Positions 15,979 to 24,080 of a stretch of DNA of 30,629 nucleotides are shown here, in pieces. This DNA comes from Dehalococcoidia bacterium. GTDB taxonomy: Bacteria; Chloroflexota; Dehalococcoidia; Dehalococcoidales; RBG-16-60-22. The notes beneath the pieces are model-generated. The model was not told the DNA's origin. It did no database searches and saw only the letters and a list, made by a program, of their open reading frames with translations. Made by a program: the position numbers and the translations under genes. Every line of letters starts with the position of its first letter. Positions within the stretch are counted from its first letter, which is position 1. The stretch is from the NCBI GenBank assembly GCA_030613665.1, contig JAUWLN010000002.1, forward strand, positions 1-30,629. The letters are read 5' to 3'.

Positions 15979-16989
15979 TCACCTGGTCGGCAGACGGTAC
16001 ACCTTCGCGGCAGTATCGTGGAAGAGGGCGGCGCGCTCCTGCGGCGAAAAATCTTCAGCGATGCGCTTAAAAGCATTCCAGATAACGGTGTACGAATAGG
16101 ATATTTTATCGACCGGAAAGTTACTCTCGAACATACACCGGTCTACTCCAAACTGCTCAATGCACCAGCTGTAATAAGGTGCCAGGGCCTCAGCTAACTC
16201 GGTTGAAGCAGGTGGGGCGGTCTGCTCCTGCCAGCCGAAGCCACTGAGCGGCATCCCGAGCCCGCCCAGCTTCACAACCACGTTGGGGCAGGCAGCCAGC
16301 GCAGCAATCCCGCGTTTCCAATCGTTAAAAACCTCTTCACTCTTCCTGTCATATGGGCCAGTACCCAGGAGACCACCGATGTGGTTCACGACAATGGATA
16401 TGTCCGGGAAAGCTCTGGCCAGGTCTGCCAGTTCCATCAACTGCGGGTGATATAGCCAGGCATCAAAACTCAAGTCATACTTTTGCAGGCACGCAAACCC
16501 TTCTCGGAACTTTGAATCTAATAGCAACCCCCTGGGAGGGTGCCTGGATGATATGATGTCGGGGCTCGCATCCCAGGTGCTTATGTGTCGAATCCCGCGG
16601 AATCGGTTCTTACTGGCCGCTATGTGCGCCTCGAGCACCGGCGCTACCGCAGCACCTAAGGTGAGATCGGCGAAACTCACAATCCCGCCGGCAACGGCGG
16701 TCCCTCCGTATTGTCCACCTGCAACCTGGTCGGCAATGCACTGCACGAACTCTGTCTCGCCTACAGGCTGCATCTCTTGAGGGCCGTCTTTTTTATACAT
16801 AGACCGACACTCCACAAATACGGTCTGGACGATACGGTGGCCCCCGCCGGTGTCTCCTAACAACTCCTCAAGCAAATATCGGTTGTTGGGACGGTCCCAC
16901 AGGTGGTGGTGCGGGTCACAGATTGGCAAGTCAGGGTCTATTGGCTCCTCTACCGTTAACTTCAGCCATGCTTCACGGTCGGTTTCCAT
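15979..16989 (-). CDS. Amidohydrolase (amidohydro_2 family metal-dependent TIM-barrel hydrolase)
   Basis: A 336-aa cytoplasmic TIM-barrel hydrolase of the COG3618/L-fuconolactonase-like group. ICDPHHHLWDRP (23-34) is the first metal-binding motif. VVNHIGG and, near the C-terminus, RCMFESNFPVDK are characteristic; the latter has Asn where many family members have Asp (GSDWP), a variant I recall as common in this subgroup. Family members hydrolyse lactones or small cyclic and aromatic carboxylates, but the substrate here is unknown. AAAGGGG and AGG lie before the ATG. It is monocistronic between a membrane protein gene and the cyclophilin gene, all on the minus strand. Confidence 0.88.
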   Translation of the reverse strand: METDREAWLKLTVEEPIDPDLPICDPHHHLWDRPNNRYLLEELLGDTGGGHRIVQTVFVECRSMYKKDGPQEMQPVGETEFVQCIADQVAGGQYGGTAVAGGIVSFADLTLGAAVAPVLEAHIAASKNRFRGIRHISTWDASPDIISSRHPPRGLLLDSKFREGFACLQKYDLSFDAWLYHPQLMELADLARAFPDISIVVNHIGGLLGTGPYDRKSEEVFNDWKRGIAALAACPNVVVKLGGLGMPLSGFGWQEQTAPPASTELAEALAPYYSWCIEQFGVDRCMFESNFPVDKISYSYTVIWNAFKRIAEDFSPQERAALFHDTAAKVYRLPTR

Positions 16990-17057
16990 CCTGTCCCCTT
17001 TCTTTGATTTTTAGGCGGCTATTTTGAACCAGTATCGCATTTTTTAATTTAGTCAGG

Positions 17058-17465
17058 CTATAGAATCAATACCAGAGGCACAACCAGAGCTATCAGCCCG
17101 GTGAATACTACTATAAAGAGGAAGAGGTTGTATCTCAGCGCGTAGTTGCTTAACAGAGACTCATCATAGTACCCTTCGACACCCTGGTCTTTGTACATCT
17201 TCAGCAGCCCATTAATTAATTTGATTCGAGTTTGCTTGCCTTTTATCAAGCCTATTTCTACAACGAAATTGACCGCGATGACGAGGCAAAAAAAAGTGAA
17301 GAACACGGTCCAGGCAGTGGCATCTTTATCTGAACCCTGAGCCACTGCTGAGTTTACGCCCAGAGCCAGAAGGTTCAAGAGAATCGCGGCGAGTATAAAG
17401 ATGATATCAGTACGAGTATTTTGTTGCAGCTCGGTAATGATATGTTCGTGAACACGCTCAATCAT
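17058..17465 (-). CDS. Small three-helix membrane protein, unknown function
   Basis: A 135-aa protein with three predicted membrane helices (about 20-42, 53-74 and 110-133). A charged loop between helices 2 and 3 contains KGKQTRIKLINGLLKMYKDQ and GYYDESLLSNYALRYN. I do not recognise the family. An ATG 15 bases upstream (17480) is part of the ribosome-binding stretch GGGAGGGG (17478-17471), so the ATG at 17465 with 5-base spacing is the better start. The strong ribosome site and coherent topology argue that the gene is real. Neighbours give no functional clue. Confidence 0.72.
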   Translation of the reverse strand: MIERVHEHIITELQQNTRTDIIFILAAILLNLLALGVNSAVAQGSDKDATAWTVFFTFFCLVIAVNFVVEIGLIKGKQTRIKLINGLLKMYKDQGVEGYYDESLLSNYALRYNLFLFIVVFTGLIALVVPLVLIL

Positions 17466-17698
17466 ATTTTCCCCTCCCATCTAGAATTTTGTCTTATGAT
17501 GAATAATAATCCTGTAGGCCTGTGAAATGCAAACGCGAAAGATGAGAGCAGAAAATTAACGGGGACACCGGTATGTGCGTAACCGGCATCACGTGCATTG
17601 TACTGGATTGAAACCGCAAGCTATTGATATTTGTATTAATAACAATAGGCCTGGCCAATAAGGTTAAATGGGGAGGCAGTTCATAACCAGCAGCGGGT

Positions 17699-17890
17699 TT
17701 AGTGACTTCTGGGCAACCTGTATTTTTGGCTGAACTCGCTCGCTGACATTTTCCCATCGAACAGGGCGGCGACATCTTGAGCGATTCCCAGTGCCTCTTC
17801 AACCGACATCCGCTGCCACTCCTCTTCCGGTATCGAGCTTTCCAGATAGTGGTGAAAGATATGTCCGGTATCCAGAACTGTATTCGCCAT
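17699..17890 (-). CDS. Small hypothetical protein (63 aa)
   Basis: A short acidic protein beginning MANTVLDTGHIFHHYLES with a probable helical centre (EEALGIAQDVAALFDG) and a C-terminal SASEFSQKYRL. It has no membrane segment or cysteine. AAGGAGG lies 5 bases before the ATG, one of the best ribosome sites in the window, which is the main reason to accept it as real. It follows the MFS gene on the same strand after 37 bases and may be co-transcribed with it. A competing 102-aa frame overlapping it lacks these features. Function unknown. Confidence 0.6.
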   Translation of the reverse strand: MANTVLDTGHIFHHYLESSIPEEEWQRMSVEEALGIAQDVAALFDGKMSASEFSQKYRLPRSH

Positions 17891-17927
17891 TAGTCCTCCT
17901 TGTGCTCAGATTTAATTTTATGTTTTT

Positions 17928-19139
17928 TCATTTACGGCTTGTTTCTCTTATGAAAAAGAGGCTGCTTGTGGCGGCTAAAAGTATTATCGCCCAAAAGACA
18001 AACGGCCATAACTGGTTGATTTCAGCTAAATTGCCGCCTATGATAGGAAATAAAAACCCCCCGATATTTTGGCCAGCGACTACTAACCCCACGGCACTTG
18101 CCCCATAGGTGGGGCCGATACTTCTCATTTCAAGAGGCATCGTTAAACTCAGTGTGATGAAACCCATAGCCGCAATCCCGATTAAGGGGATTAATAACCA
18201 GAATAACATTGTGCCAGATGTGGAGAGAAGAAAAGTGCTAATGCCCATCACCGCAGCACAGATTATGAGGACCATTTTTCTGTTTCCAATTCTATCCGAT
18301 AGTGCCGGTAACGTAATGGTGCCAATAATGCCAGCCATAAAGATAGTTGAAGCTATTGTGTCGCCAGTAACTTTCAATACCCCGGCACTTTCCAGGTATA
18401 TGGGTATATAACCCATTAGCGCAATATAGGAGCCGACTACTCCCAAATTGGCTATTACGAGGAACCACAGCTCTTTAGCACGAACAATAGTGGCTAATGC
18501 TTCACCGAAAGGCACCTTCCTCTCAGTTGTGCCAGTGCCAGCGATGGCCTGGTTTGACTTTTCCCTCCTGATTACTAAAAGCCAGGTGATACCAAGAAAG
18601 ATACAAATAGCACTATAGAAGGAAAGCACATTTCTCCAGGACCCCACCAGTGGTAATATAAAAGTAGCCCCCAGTGCTGTAGCTAAGATGGCGCCAATAT
18701 TGAATCCAGAGTTTACAATTCCAAATGCCAGTCCCATCTGTCTTGGGGGGAAAAAGAGGCCGACTATTTTTGGCAGGTTGGGAATTACTATGCTGAGAGA
18801 AGCACCACATAGGAACATAAATATTATTAGCGTGACAGGGTCACCGGAAACACTTCTGAGGCCATTGGCGATTGCGATTGCAAAACAGCCGATGCCGATA
18901 ACCTTGCGGAGGTCGAAGCGGTCGCCGAGTAGCCCGCCAAGGATAGAGAAAAGCGCCAATCCAAGAGGAAGGGCGCCCCATATCATGCCCACGTGCGCTA
19001 AAGTCAACTGCAATTCACGCGTAACACTGCTGAAGAGAACCGGCATCGCCGTAAACGGCATCCCGACCGCACCGATAAGGACTAAGTTAGCCATCAGTAC
19101 TACGAGCCATTTGCTCGGTGTTTGTCCTTTATCAGTCAT
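17928..19139 (-). CDS. MFS transporter
   Basis: A 403-aa integral membrane protein with about 12 hydrophobic helices and a central polar loop near 205-225. GGLLGDRFDLRKVIG (67-81) is the loop 2-3 signature of the major facilitator superfamily, with a second related motif LSDRIGNRKMVL in the C-terminal half. The overall pattern resembles the NNP/CynX-like organic-anion branch, but the substrate cannot be read from sequence. It diverges from the uroporphyrinogen-decarboxylase-like gene and may supply its substrate. The 63-aa gene follows downstream. Confidence 0.9.
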   Translation of the reverse strand: MTDKGQTPSKWLVVLMANLVLIGAVGMPFTAMPVLFSSVTRELQLTLAHVGMIWGALPLGLALFSILGGLLGDRFDLRKVIGIGCFAIAIANGLRSVSGDPVTLIIFMFLCGASLSIVIPNLPKIVGLFFPPRQMGLAFGIVNSGFNIGAILATALGATFILPLVGSWRNVLSFYSAICIFLGITWLLVIRREKSNQAIAGTGTTERKVPFGEALATIVRAKELWFLVIANLGVVGSYIALMGYIPIYLESAGVLKVTGDTIASTIFMAGIIGTITLPALSDRIGNRKMVLIICAAVMGISTFLLSTSGTMLFWLLIPLIGIAAMGFITLSLTMPLEMRSIGPTYGASAVGLVVAGQNIGGFLFPIIGGNLAEINQLWPFVFWAIILLAATSSLFFIRETSRK

Positions 19140-19315
19140 TGGTCAGCTGCCTTTAAAGATCTGTTTGCTTGGCACATGCTATCGGGTTTCAATACTGGCA
19201 AAATTAGGAACGAACAGTTACGAGCATTTTAAACGGCCTGCCTCTCCTGGTCAAGGCTGCAAACCGGATACTTCGTCAAATTGTACGGTCCTGGGAAGGT
19301 GCGATTTCCTGAACA

Positions 19316-19344
19316 TTGACAATTTCTCACCGGAGAACTAAACT
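19316..19344 (+). promoter_or_regulatory. Promoter of the URO-D-like gene with inverted repeat in the spacer
   Basis: Perfect -35 TTGACA (19316-19321), exact 17-base spacer and -10 TAAACT (19339-19344). The spacer contains TTCTC-ACCG-GAGAA (19324-19337), a 14-base inverted repeat that a dimeric regulator could bind. The predicted leader is about 50 nt. Confidence 0.5.
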
Positions 19345-19402
19345 CAAGTCCCAGGAGAAAACATATTCCAAAAAGTTAACATAATATGAGGAACTGGCGT
19401 TA

Positions 19403-20563
19403 ATGGTAATGACACATAAAGCGCGTATATTGGCTGCCGCCGGGAAGCAGTCGGTGGACAAATTGCCTTTTGGATCTCGCATTGACCTGTGGTACAACTA
19501 TCATGCGGCCAGAGGCACTTTACCAGAAAAATATAAGGGATGCACTGAAATTGATATTTTACGGGACCTGGGAGCTGGGGGCACGGTCGTTCTTGGCGGT
19601 GAGCAGGTCAGGACAGGTAACAGTTCCAGGGCGAGGTTGATTACCCTGTGGGATACGACCTTTAAAAATGTGGAAGTTCTAAGCAGCGAGGAAGGGCCGG
19701 TGAAGACGGTTACGTATGTGACGCCGAAGGGTACTGTTAACATCAAAACAGAGTTCAATAGAACAGAAGGGTATCTGCAAGGCTACATAGTAGAAAGGCT
19801 GTTCAAAAACGAGGAAGATTACCCGGCCATTGAATACTTGCTGGAGGATTCAGTGCTTGTCCCGGACTACGTTGAATACACCAGGCTGGCTGGTACGATT
19901 GCCGATGACGGAGTAATCCGATGTGGCCTGCGGACATCACCGATGCAGTATATAATGCGTGACTTAATGGGGTATGAAGCTTTCTTCTACGAGTTGGCTG
20001 ATAACCCCCAGAAATTGGAACATCTTTATGAAACGGCCAAAGAGCTCTGGAAAAAGCAGCTTGTCATATTAGCCGATTCTCCTGCAAAAATACTTTCGGT
20101 TTGCAGTAACTGGAGCGACGAGATTCATACGCCCGTCTTCAGGAAATACTTCGTGCCCTGGCTGCAAGAAGCCACTGAATTCCTTCACTCTAAAGGTAAA
20201 CTGACACTGATACACGCTGATGGGGAAATGAAAAGGCTCATCCCTCTGGTACTGGAGTCAGGGATTGATGTTGCCGAAGCGTGGAGTCCAGCGCCCATGA
20301 CCTCGGTCACCACGGCAGAATTAAGAAAAGCTTGGGGCGACAAAATAACCATATGGGGCGGTTTGCCCACGCTGATTTTTGAGCCTACCTGTAGTGATGA
20401 GAAATTTGAGGACTATGTCATCAACCTGTTTCGGGAGGTTGCCCCGGGCAATAATTTTATTGTGGGAATGGGGGACAATTTCCCGATTGCTGGGGATATA
20501 AACCGTATTCGGCGGGTTGTTGAGCTTATCGAGCAATACGGTATTTTGCCTATCAAAATATAG
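19403..20563 (+). CDS. Uroporphyrinogen decarboxylase-family protein (methyltransferase-like)
   Basis: A 386-aa TIM-barrel protein of the URO-D superfamily, which includes HemE and the corrinoid:CoM methyltransferases MtaA/MtbA. In the methyltransferases zinc is held by HxC...C; here the equivalent segment reads LIHADGEMKRL with H271 followed by Ala-Asp-Gly, so the cysteine is missing. The N-terminal arginine motif expected of HemE is also not evident. It probably belongs to the large group of uncharacterised URO-D-like proteins from anaerobes, which often sit beside corrinoid proteins, but none is present here. GAGGA precedes the ATG; ATG at 19409 is an alternative start. It diverges from the MFS transporter. 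Confidence 0.82.
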   Translation: MVMTHKARILAAAGKQSVDKLPFGSRIDLWYNYHAARGTLPEKYKGCTEIDILRDLGAGGTVVLGGEQVRTGNSSRARLITLWDTTFKNVEVLSSEEGPVKTVTYVTPKGTVNIKTEFNRTEGYLQGYIVERLFKNEEDYPAIEYLLEDSVLVPDYVEYTRLAGTIADDGVIRCGLRTSPMQYIMRDLMGYEAFFYELADNPQKLEHLYETAKELWKKQLVILADSPAKILSVCSNWSDEIHTPVFRKYFVPWLQEATEFLHSKGKLTLIHADGEMKRLIPLVLESGIDVAEAWSPAPMTSVTTAELRKAWGDKITIWGGLPTLIFEPTCSDEKFEDYVINLFREVAPGNNFIVGMGDNFPIAGDINRIRRVVELIEQYGILPIKI

Positions 20564-20707
20564 ACTGACTCCATCATGATGACTGGCCTTGCTCTGTGCG
20601 TGGTCTTTCCTCAATTAATCCTCTGACTGCGGGCGCTACAATCAGTCTGAGAGGCCTGCAAAAACGTTTTCGTAGTGGTCGGTTTTGCCAGGTACGTTAT
20701 CGGGAAC

Positions 20708-20736
20708 TTGACAATAGCGCGGATAGAGGGGAAAAT
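20708..20736 (+). promoter_or_regulatory. Candidate promoter of the osmoprotectant transporter operon
   Basis: Perfect -35 TTGACA (20708-20713), 17-base spacer and weak -10 GAAAAT (20731-20736, 4/6). The leader to the ATG at 20826 would be about 80 nt. No protein-coding frame or terminator of note lies in the remaining 20564-20825 interval. Confidence 0.4.
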
Positions 20737-20825
20737 ATGAGCCATTAGGATTATAGAAATAATGGCGTCGTACAAAAACGCCAAAATTGCAAAGGCTAAA
20801 TATTATAACCAGGAAGGTGATTAGC

Positions 20826-21764
20826 ATGAAGCGACTATTCTCTCTATTGATACTTTTGCCCCTTGTCTTTTCATTTATTGCCGGTGGGTGTACCGGAGAG
20901 ACCGCCAACCAGAAAGGCCCTATCACCGTGGGTTCCAAGATTGATGTTGAAGGTTCTCTGTTATCGCAGATGATAATCCTGATGTTGAGAAGCGAAGGGT
21001 TCGAAGTGGTGGATAAGTCACAGTTTGGGCCAACCAGCGTTGTCAAGAAAGCCCTGGAAACCGGTGAGCTTGACATCTACCCGGAATACACAGGCAACGG
21101 TGCTTTCTTCTTTGATGAAGCTGATTCGGACGTCTGGAAAGATGCCCAGAAGGGCTATGAGCGGGTCAAGCTGCTTGACGGGGAGGCCAACGGAGTCATC
21201 TGGCTGGCAACGGCACCGGCTAATAACACCTGGGCTATCGCTGTTCCCAGGGCACTCGCTGAGGAACACGGCTTAAGTACTCTTGCTGATTTCGCGGCTT
21301 ATATCAATGGCGGCGGCACGGTGAAGCTAATTGGCTCTGAAGAATTCGTGAATAGCCCGGCGGCGCTGCCAGCGTTTCAGGAGGCTTACGAGTTCACCCT
21401 CCGCAAGGACCAGATTCTAACGGTGTCCAGCGGCGACACAACCCAAACTGAGAAAGCGGCCGCCGAGGGCACCGACGGCGTGAATGCCGCAATGGCATAC
21501 GGTACTGACGGCGCAATCGATGCTCTGAATCTGGTTATTCTGGATGACCCGAGGGGTGTACAGCCGGTCTATGAGCCGGCACCACGTGTCCGCGGACAGA
21601 TAATGGAAGATTATCCTGAGATTGCCGATATTCTTAACCCGGTATTCCAATCTCTGAACCTGGAGATACTCCAGAGCCTGAATGCCAGGATTGGTGTTCA
21701 GGGTGAGAACCCGGCAGATGTGGCCCGGGAGTATCTCATCTCAAAGGGATTCCTGAAAGAGTAA
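20826..21764 (+). CDS. yehZ: Osmoprotectant ABC transporter substrate-binding lipoprotein (OsmF/YehZ-like)
   Basis: A 312-aa OpuAC/quaternary-amine-type binding protein. The N-terminus MKRLFSLLILLPLVFSF leads to a lipobox AGGC with C22 as the probable lipidated residue. The domain contains ITVGSKIDVEGSLLSQM (32-48) and LDIYPEYTGNGAFFF, the hallmark of OpuCC/OsmF ligand-binding domains. ATG at 20826 is chosen over an upstream in-frame start at 20787 because AGGAAGGTG precedes it and the signal peptide begins there. It is the first gene of a four-gene transporter operon. The ligand is probably glycine betaine, choline or a related solute, by family; E. coli YehZ is a low-affinity or non-osmotic betaine system. 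Confidence 0.9.
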   Translation: MKRLFSLLILLPLVFSFIAGGCTGETANQKGPITVGSKIDVEGSLLSQMIILMLRSEGFEVVDKSQFGPTSVVKKALETGELDIYPEYTGNGAFFFDEADSDVWKDAQKGYERVKLLDGEANGVIWLATAPANNTWAIAVPRALAEEHGLSTLADFAAYINGGGTVKLIGSEEFVNSPAALPAFQEAYEFTLRKDQILTVSSGDTTQTEKAAAEGTDGVNAAMAYGTDGAIDALNLVILDDPRGVQPVYEPAPRVRGQIMEDYPEIADILNPVFQSLNLEILQSLNARIGVQGENPADVAREYLISKGFLKE

Positions 21765-21786
21765 TACGAAGATTTTACGAGGGAAA

Positions 21787-22971
21787 ATGCTCCTGCGATT
21801 AGCTAATCGTGATAATGTCGCGGTGGCTGGTTCTCTTATTGGCCTTGCTTCACTGCTTTTTGGCTGGTTGACACTCAAACCCAACCGTATTGCCGCCGGT
21901 ACAGACCTGACCCTGTGGCAGGGTTTTGATTGGACTGGCGCTGCCGTCATCATAGCACTCTGGGTACTCGGCTTCGGGTTCAGCCTGTCGGGAAGAAATA
22001 GGCCACAGGCGTTGAGTCTTGGTATCATTGCCAACGTTATCATTATAGCCAGCTTTTTGTTCGCCGGGCTTTCCGCCACCCGACTTCTTGAGCAGGAAGC
22101 CGCTGCTTCCACCCGCGTTTCACTGGGCGCTGGTTTCTGGGTCACCCTCGCCGGGGCTTATGTGGTGATATTTGGCGCTCGCCAGATCGCCGGCGACTCA
22201 CGGTTCTGGAAGAATGCCATAACCTGGACTGGGCTATCAGTTACGGTGCTGCTCCTGCTGACCGGCTGGCTTAATAACCTGTCGGTGATGCAGGAGTTTA
22301 TCGGGCGTGAAGAGCGTTTTTTTCAGGAACTTCTGCAGCACGTTTTTCTGTTTGGCGGCAGTGTTGTTATCGGCACAATAATTGGCGTTTCGTTGGGTAT
22401 CTGGGCAACTCGGAGCCGGCGCGCGGAAAAACCTGTCTTCTATTTTTCCAGCATTACCCAGACCATACCCAGTCTGGCACTGTTCGGCCTGCTTATTGCG
22501 CCGCTCTCGGCGCTGTCATTCAGCTTTCCCGTGTTGCGAGACATCGGTATACGCGGTGTTGGCCCGGCGCCAGCCTTTATTGCCCTGGTTATATACTCTC
22601 TGCTGCCGATAGTGCGCAACACCTACGTTAGCCTGCGGCAGGTTGACCCGGCCGTAATCGATGCTGGACTTGGCATGGGGATGAGCCGCCGCCAGGTATT
22701 TCGCAAAGTAGAGATACCGCTGGCAACTCCCATCGTTCTGGAAGGAGTGAGAATAGCGTCGGTTCAATCCGTCGGTCTGGCCGCCATAGCGGCGCTTATC
22801 GGTGCGGGAGGACTTGGCTGGTTTATCTTCCGGGGGGTGGGCCAGGCGGCCAACGACCTCATTCTCCTCGGTGCAATTCCCATAATAATACTGGCCCTGG
22901 TTGTGGATGCCACGATGCGGGCAATAATAAAGGCAGCTACTCCAAAAGGCCTGGCAGGAGTAAATCAATGA
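21787..22971 (+). CDS. yehY: Osmoprotectant ABC transporter permease with N-terminal membrane extension (YehY-like)
   Basis: A 394-aa permease. The N-terminal about 165 residues hold about five additional helices (near 16-31, 56-71, 79-96, 115-130 and 143-160). The C-terminal part is a standard binding-protein-dependent permease domain (about 185-385) with the ATPase-coupling motif GMSRRQVFRKVEIPLATP. Length and layout match E. coli YehY, which is also extended. It starts 22 bases after the binding-protein gene with a GAGGG ribosome site close to the ATG, and its stop overlaps the ATPase start in an ATGA junction. Confidence 0.9.
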   Translation: MLLRLANRDNVAVAGSLIGLASLLFGWLTLKPNRIAAGTDLTLWQGFDWTGAAVIIALWVLGFGFSLSGRNRPQALSLGIIANVIIIASFLFAGLSATRLLEQEAAASTRVSLGAGFWVTLAGAYVVIFGARQIAGDSRFWKNAITWTGLSVTVLLLLTGWLNNLSVMQEFIGREERFFQELLQHVFLFGGSVVIGTIIGVSLGIWATRSRRAEKPVFYFSSITQTIPSLALFGLLIAPLSALSFSFPVLRDIGIRGVGPAPAFIALVIYSLLPIVRNTYVSLRQVDPAVIDAGLGMGMSRRQVFRKVEIPLATPIVLEGVRIASVQSVGLAAIAALIGAGGLGWFIFRGVGQAANDLILLGAIPIIILALVVDATMRAIIKAATPKGLAGVNQ

Positions 22972-24065
22972 TACGTCTTGAAGGTGTAACCAAGCTCTAT
23001 GGCACTGTCAAAGCCGTTGAGAACCTATCTATCAATATCAACGGGGGAGAGGTATGTGTCCTGATCGGCCCTTCCGGATGCGGCAAGACAACGACATTGC
23101 GGATGATTAACCACCTTATCGGACCAACCAGCGGGCAGATTTTCGTTAACGGCCAGGATATAAGTCAGGTCAGGCCGGAGAGGCTGCGGCAGTCTATTGG
23201 CTATGCCATCCAGAGCGTAGGGCTGTTCCCCCACATGACGGTGGGCGTCAATATTTCGGTCGTGCCGGAACTGCTGCACTGGGAAAAGGAGCGCATCGCC
23301 AGAAGAGTGGAAGAGTTGCTGGCACTGGTTGGCCTCGAACCCCGGGAATATATCGGGAAATACCCCAACCAGCTTTCCGGCGGCGAAGCCCAGCGCATAG
23401 GGGTTGCTCGCGCTCTGTCAGCCGACCCGCCGATATTGCTGATGGATGAACCTTTTGGCGCCGTTGACCCTCTGACACGCGAGCGACTCCAGGTGCAGTT
23501 CATCGACATTCAAAAGAAATTAAAGAAGACCGTCATTCTGGTCACTCATGACCTTGATGAAGCCATCCGGCTGGCTGACCGCATAGCCATTATGGCATCG
23601 GGCAGGCTGGTGCAATACGATACGCCGGAAGCGATTCTATCTAAACCGGCGGATAAGTTCGTTCACGACTTCATCGGCACCGACCGGGCATTGAAGCGCC
23701 TGTCACGCATCGGCATCGAAAACTTTGCAAAAGCGACGCCTTCGATTGGGTTGGACGCCTCAATAGAAGAAGCTCAGTCGGTCTGCAAACGGTGTCGCTG
23801 GGTATGGGTGGTGGATAAGGATAAAAGATTGATTGGCTGGATAGACAAGACCAGTTTGGACGAAGCCGCGTCGGTCGTGGAGGCGGTAGTTACAATCGAC
23901 CGAGATGCCATTGCCATTACTTCGGGGGCAACTTTGAAAGAGGCACTCTCACGCATGCTCAGCCAGGGTTTAAATAACATTCCGGTGGTAGATAACCGCG
24001 GGCGCATTACCGGTGAAATAACTCTGGGTGATATTGAAGCGGCTACCAAAGAGACGGAGGTGTAG
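22968..24065 (+). CDS. yehX: Osmoprotectant ABC transporter ATP-binding protein with CBS domains (YehX/OpuCA-like)
   Basis: A 365-aa ABC ATPase. Walker A is GPSGCGKTT (34-42), the Q-loop is at Q82 (QSVGLFPHM), the signature is LSGGEAQR (136-143), Walker B is ILLMDEP (156-162) and the switch histidine is H194 (VTHDLDEA). After about residue 250 a CBS-type pair follows (about 258-360), including NNIPVVDNRGRITGEITLGD. In OpuA-type transporters CBS modules act as ionic-strength or nucleotide sensors, so post-translational gating is likely. It is longer than E. coli YehX (308 aa) because of this region. It overlaps the upstream permease by 4 bp. Confidence 0.93.
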   Translation: MIRLEGVTKLYGTVKAVENLSININGGEVCVLIGPSGCGKTTTLRMINHLIGPTSGQIFVNGQDISQVRPERLRQSIGYAIQSVGLFPHMTVGVNISVVPELLHWEKERIARRVEELLALVGLEPREYIGKYPNQLSGGEAQRIGVARALSADPPILLMDEPFGAVDPLTRERLQVQFIDIQKKLKKTVILVTHDLDEAIRLADRIAIMASGRLVQYDTPEAILSKPADKFVHDFIGTDRALKRLSRIGIENFAKATPSIGLDASIEEAQSVCKRCRWVWVVDKDKRLIGWIDKTSLDEAASVVEAVVTIDRDAIAITSGATLKEALSRMLSQGLNNIPVVDNRGRITGEITLGDIEAATKETEV

Positions 24066-24080
24066 GCGATAGACACGCAG

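Noticed and set aside
17494..17802. 102-aa minus-strand frame
   Set aside because: It overlaps the better-supported 63-aa gene, has no ribosome site, and its composition looks like translated noncoding DNA.
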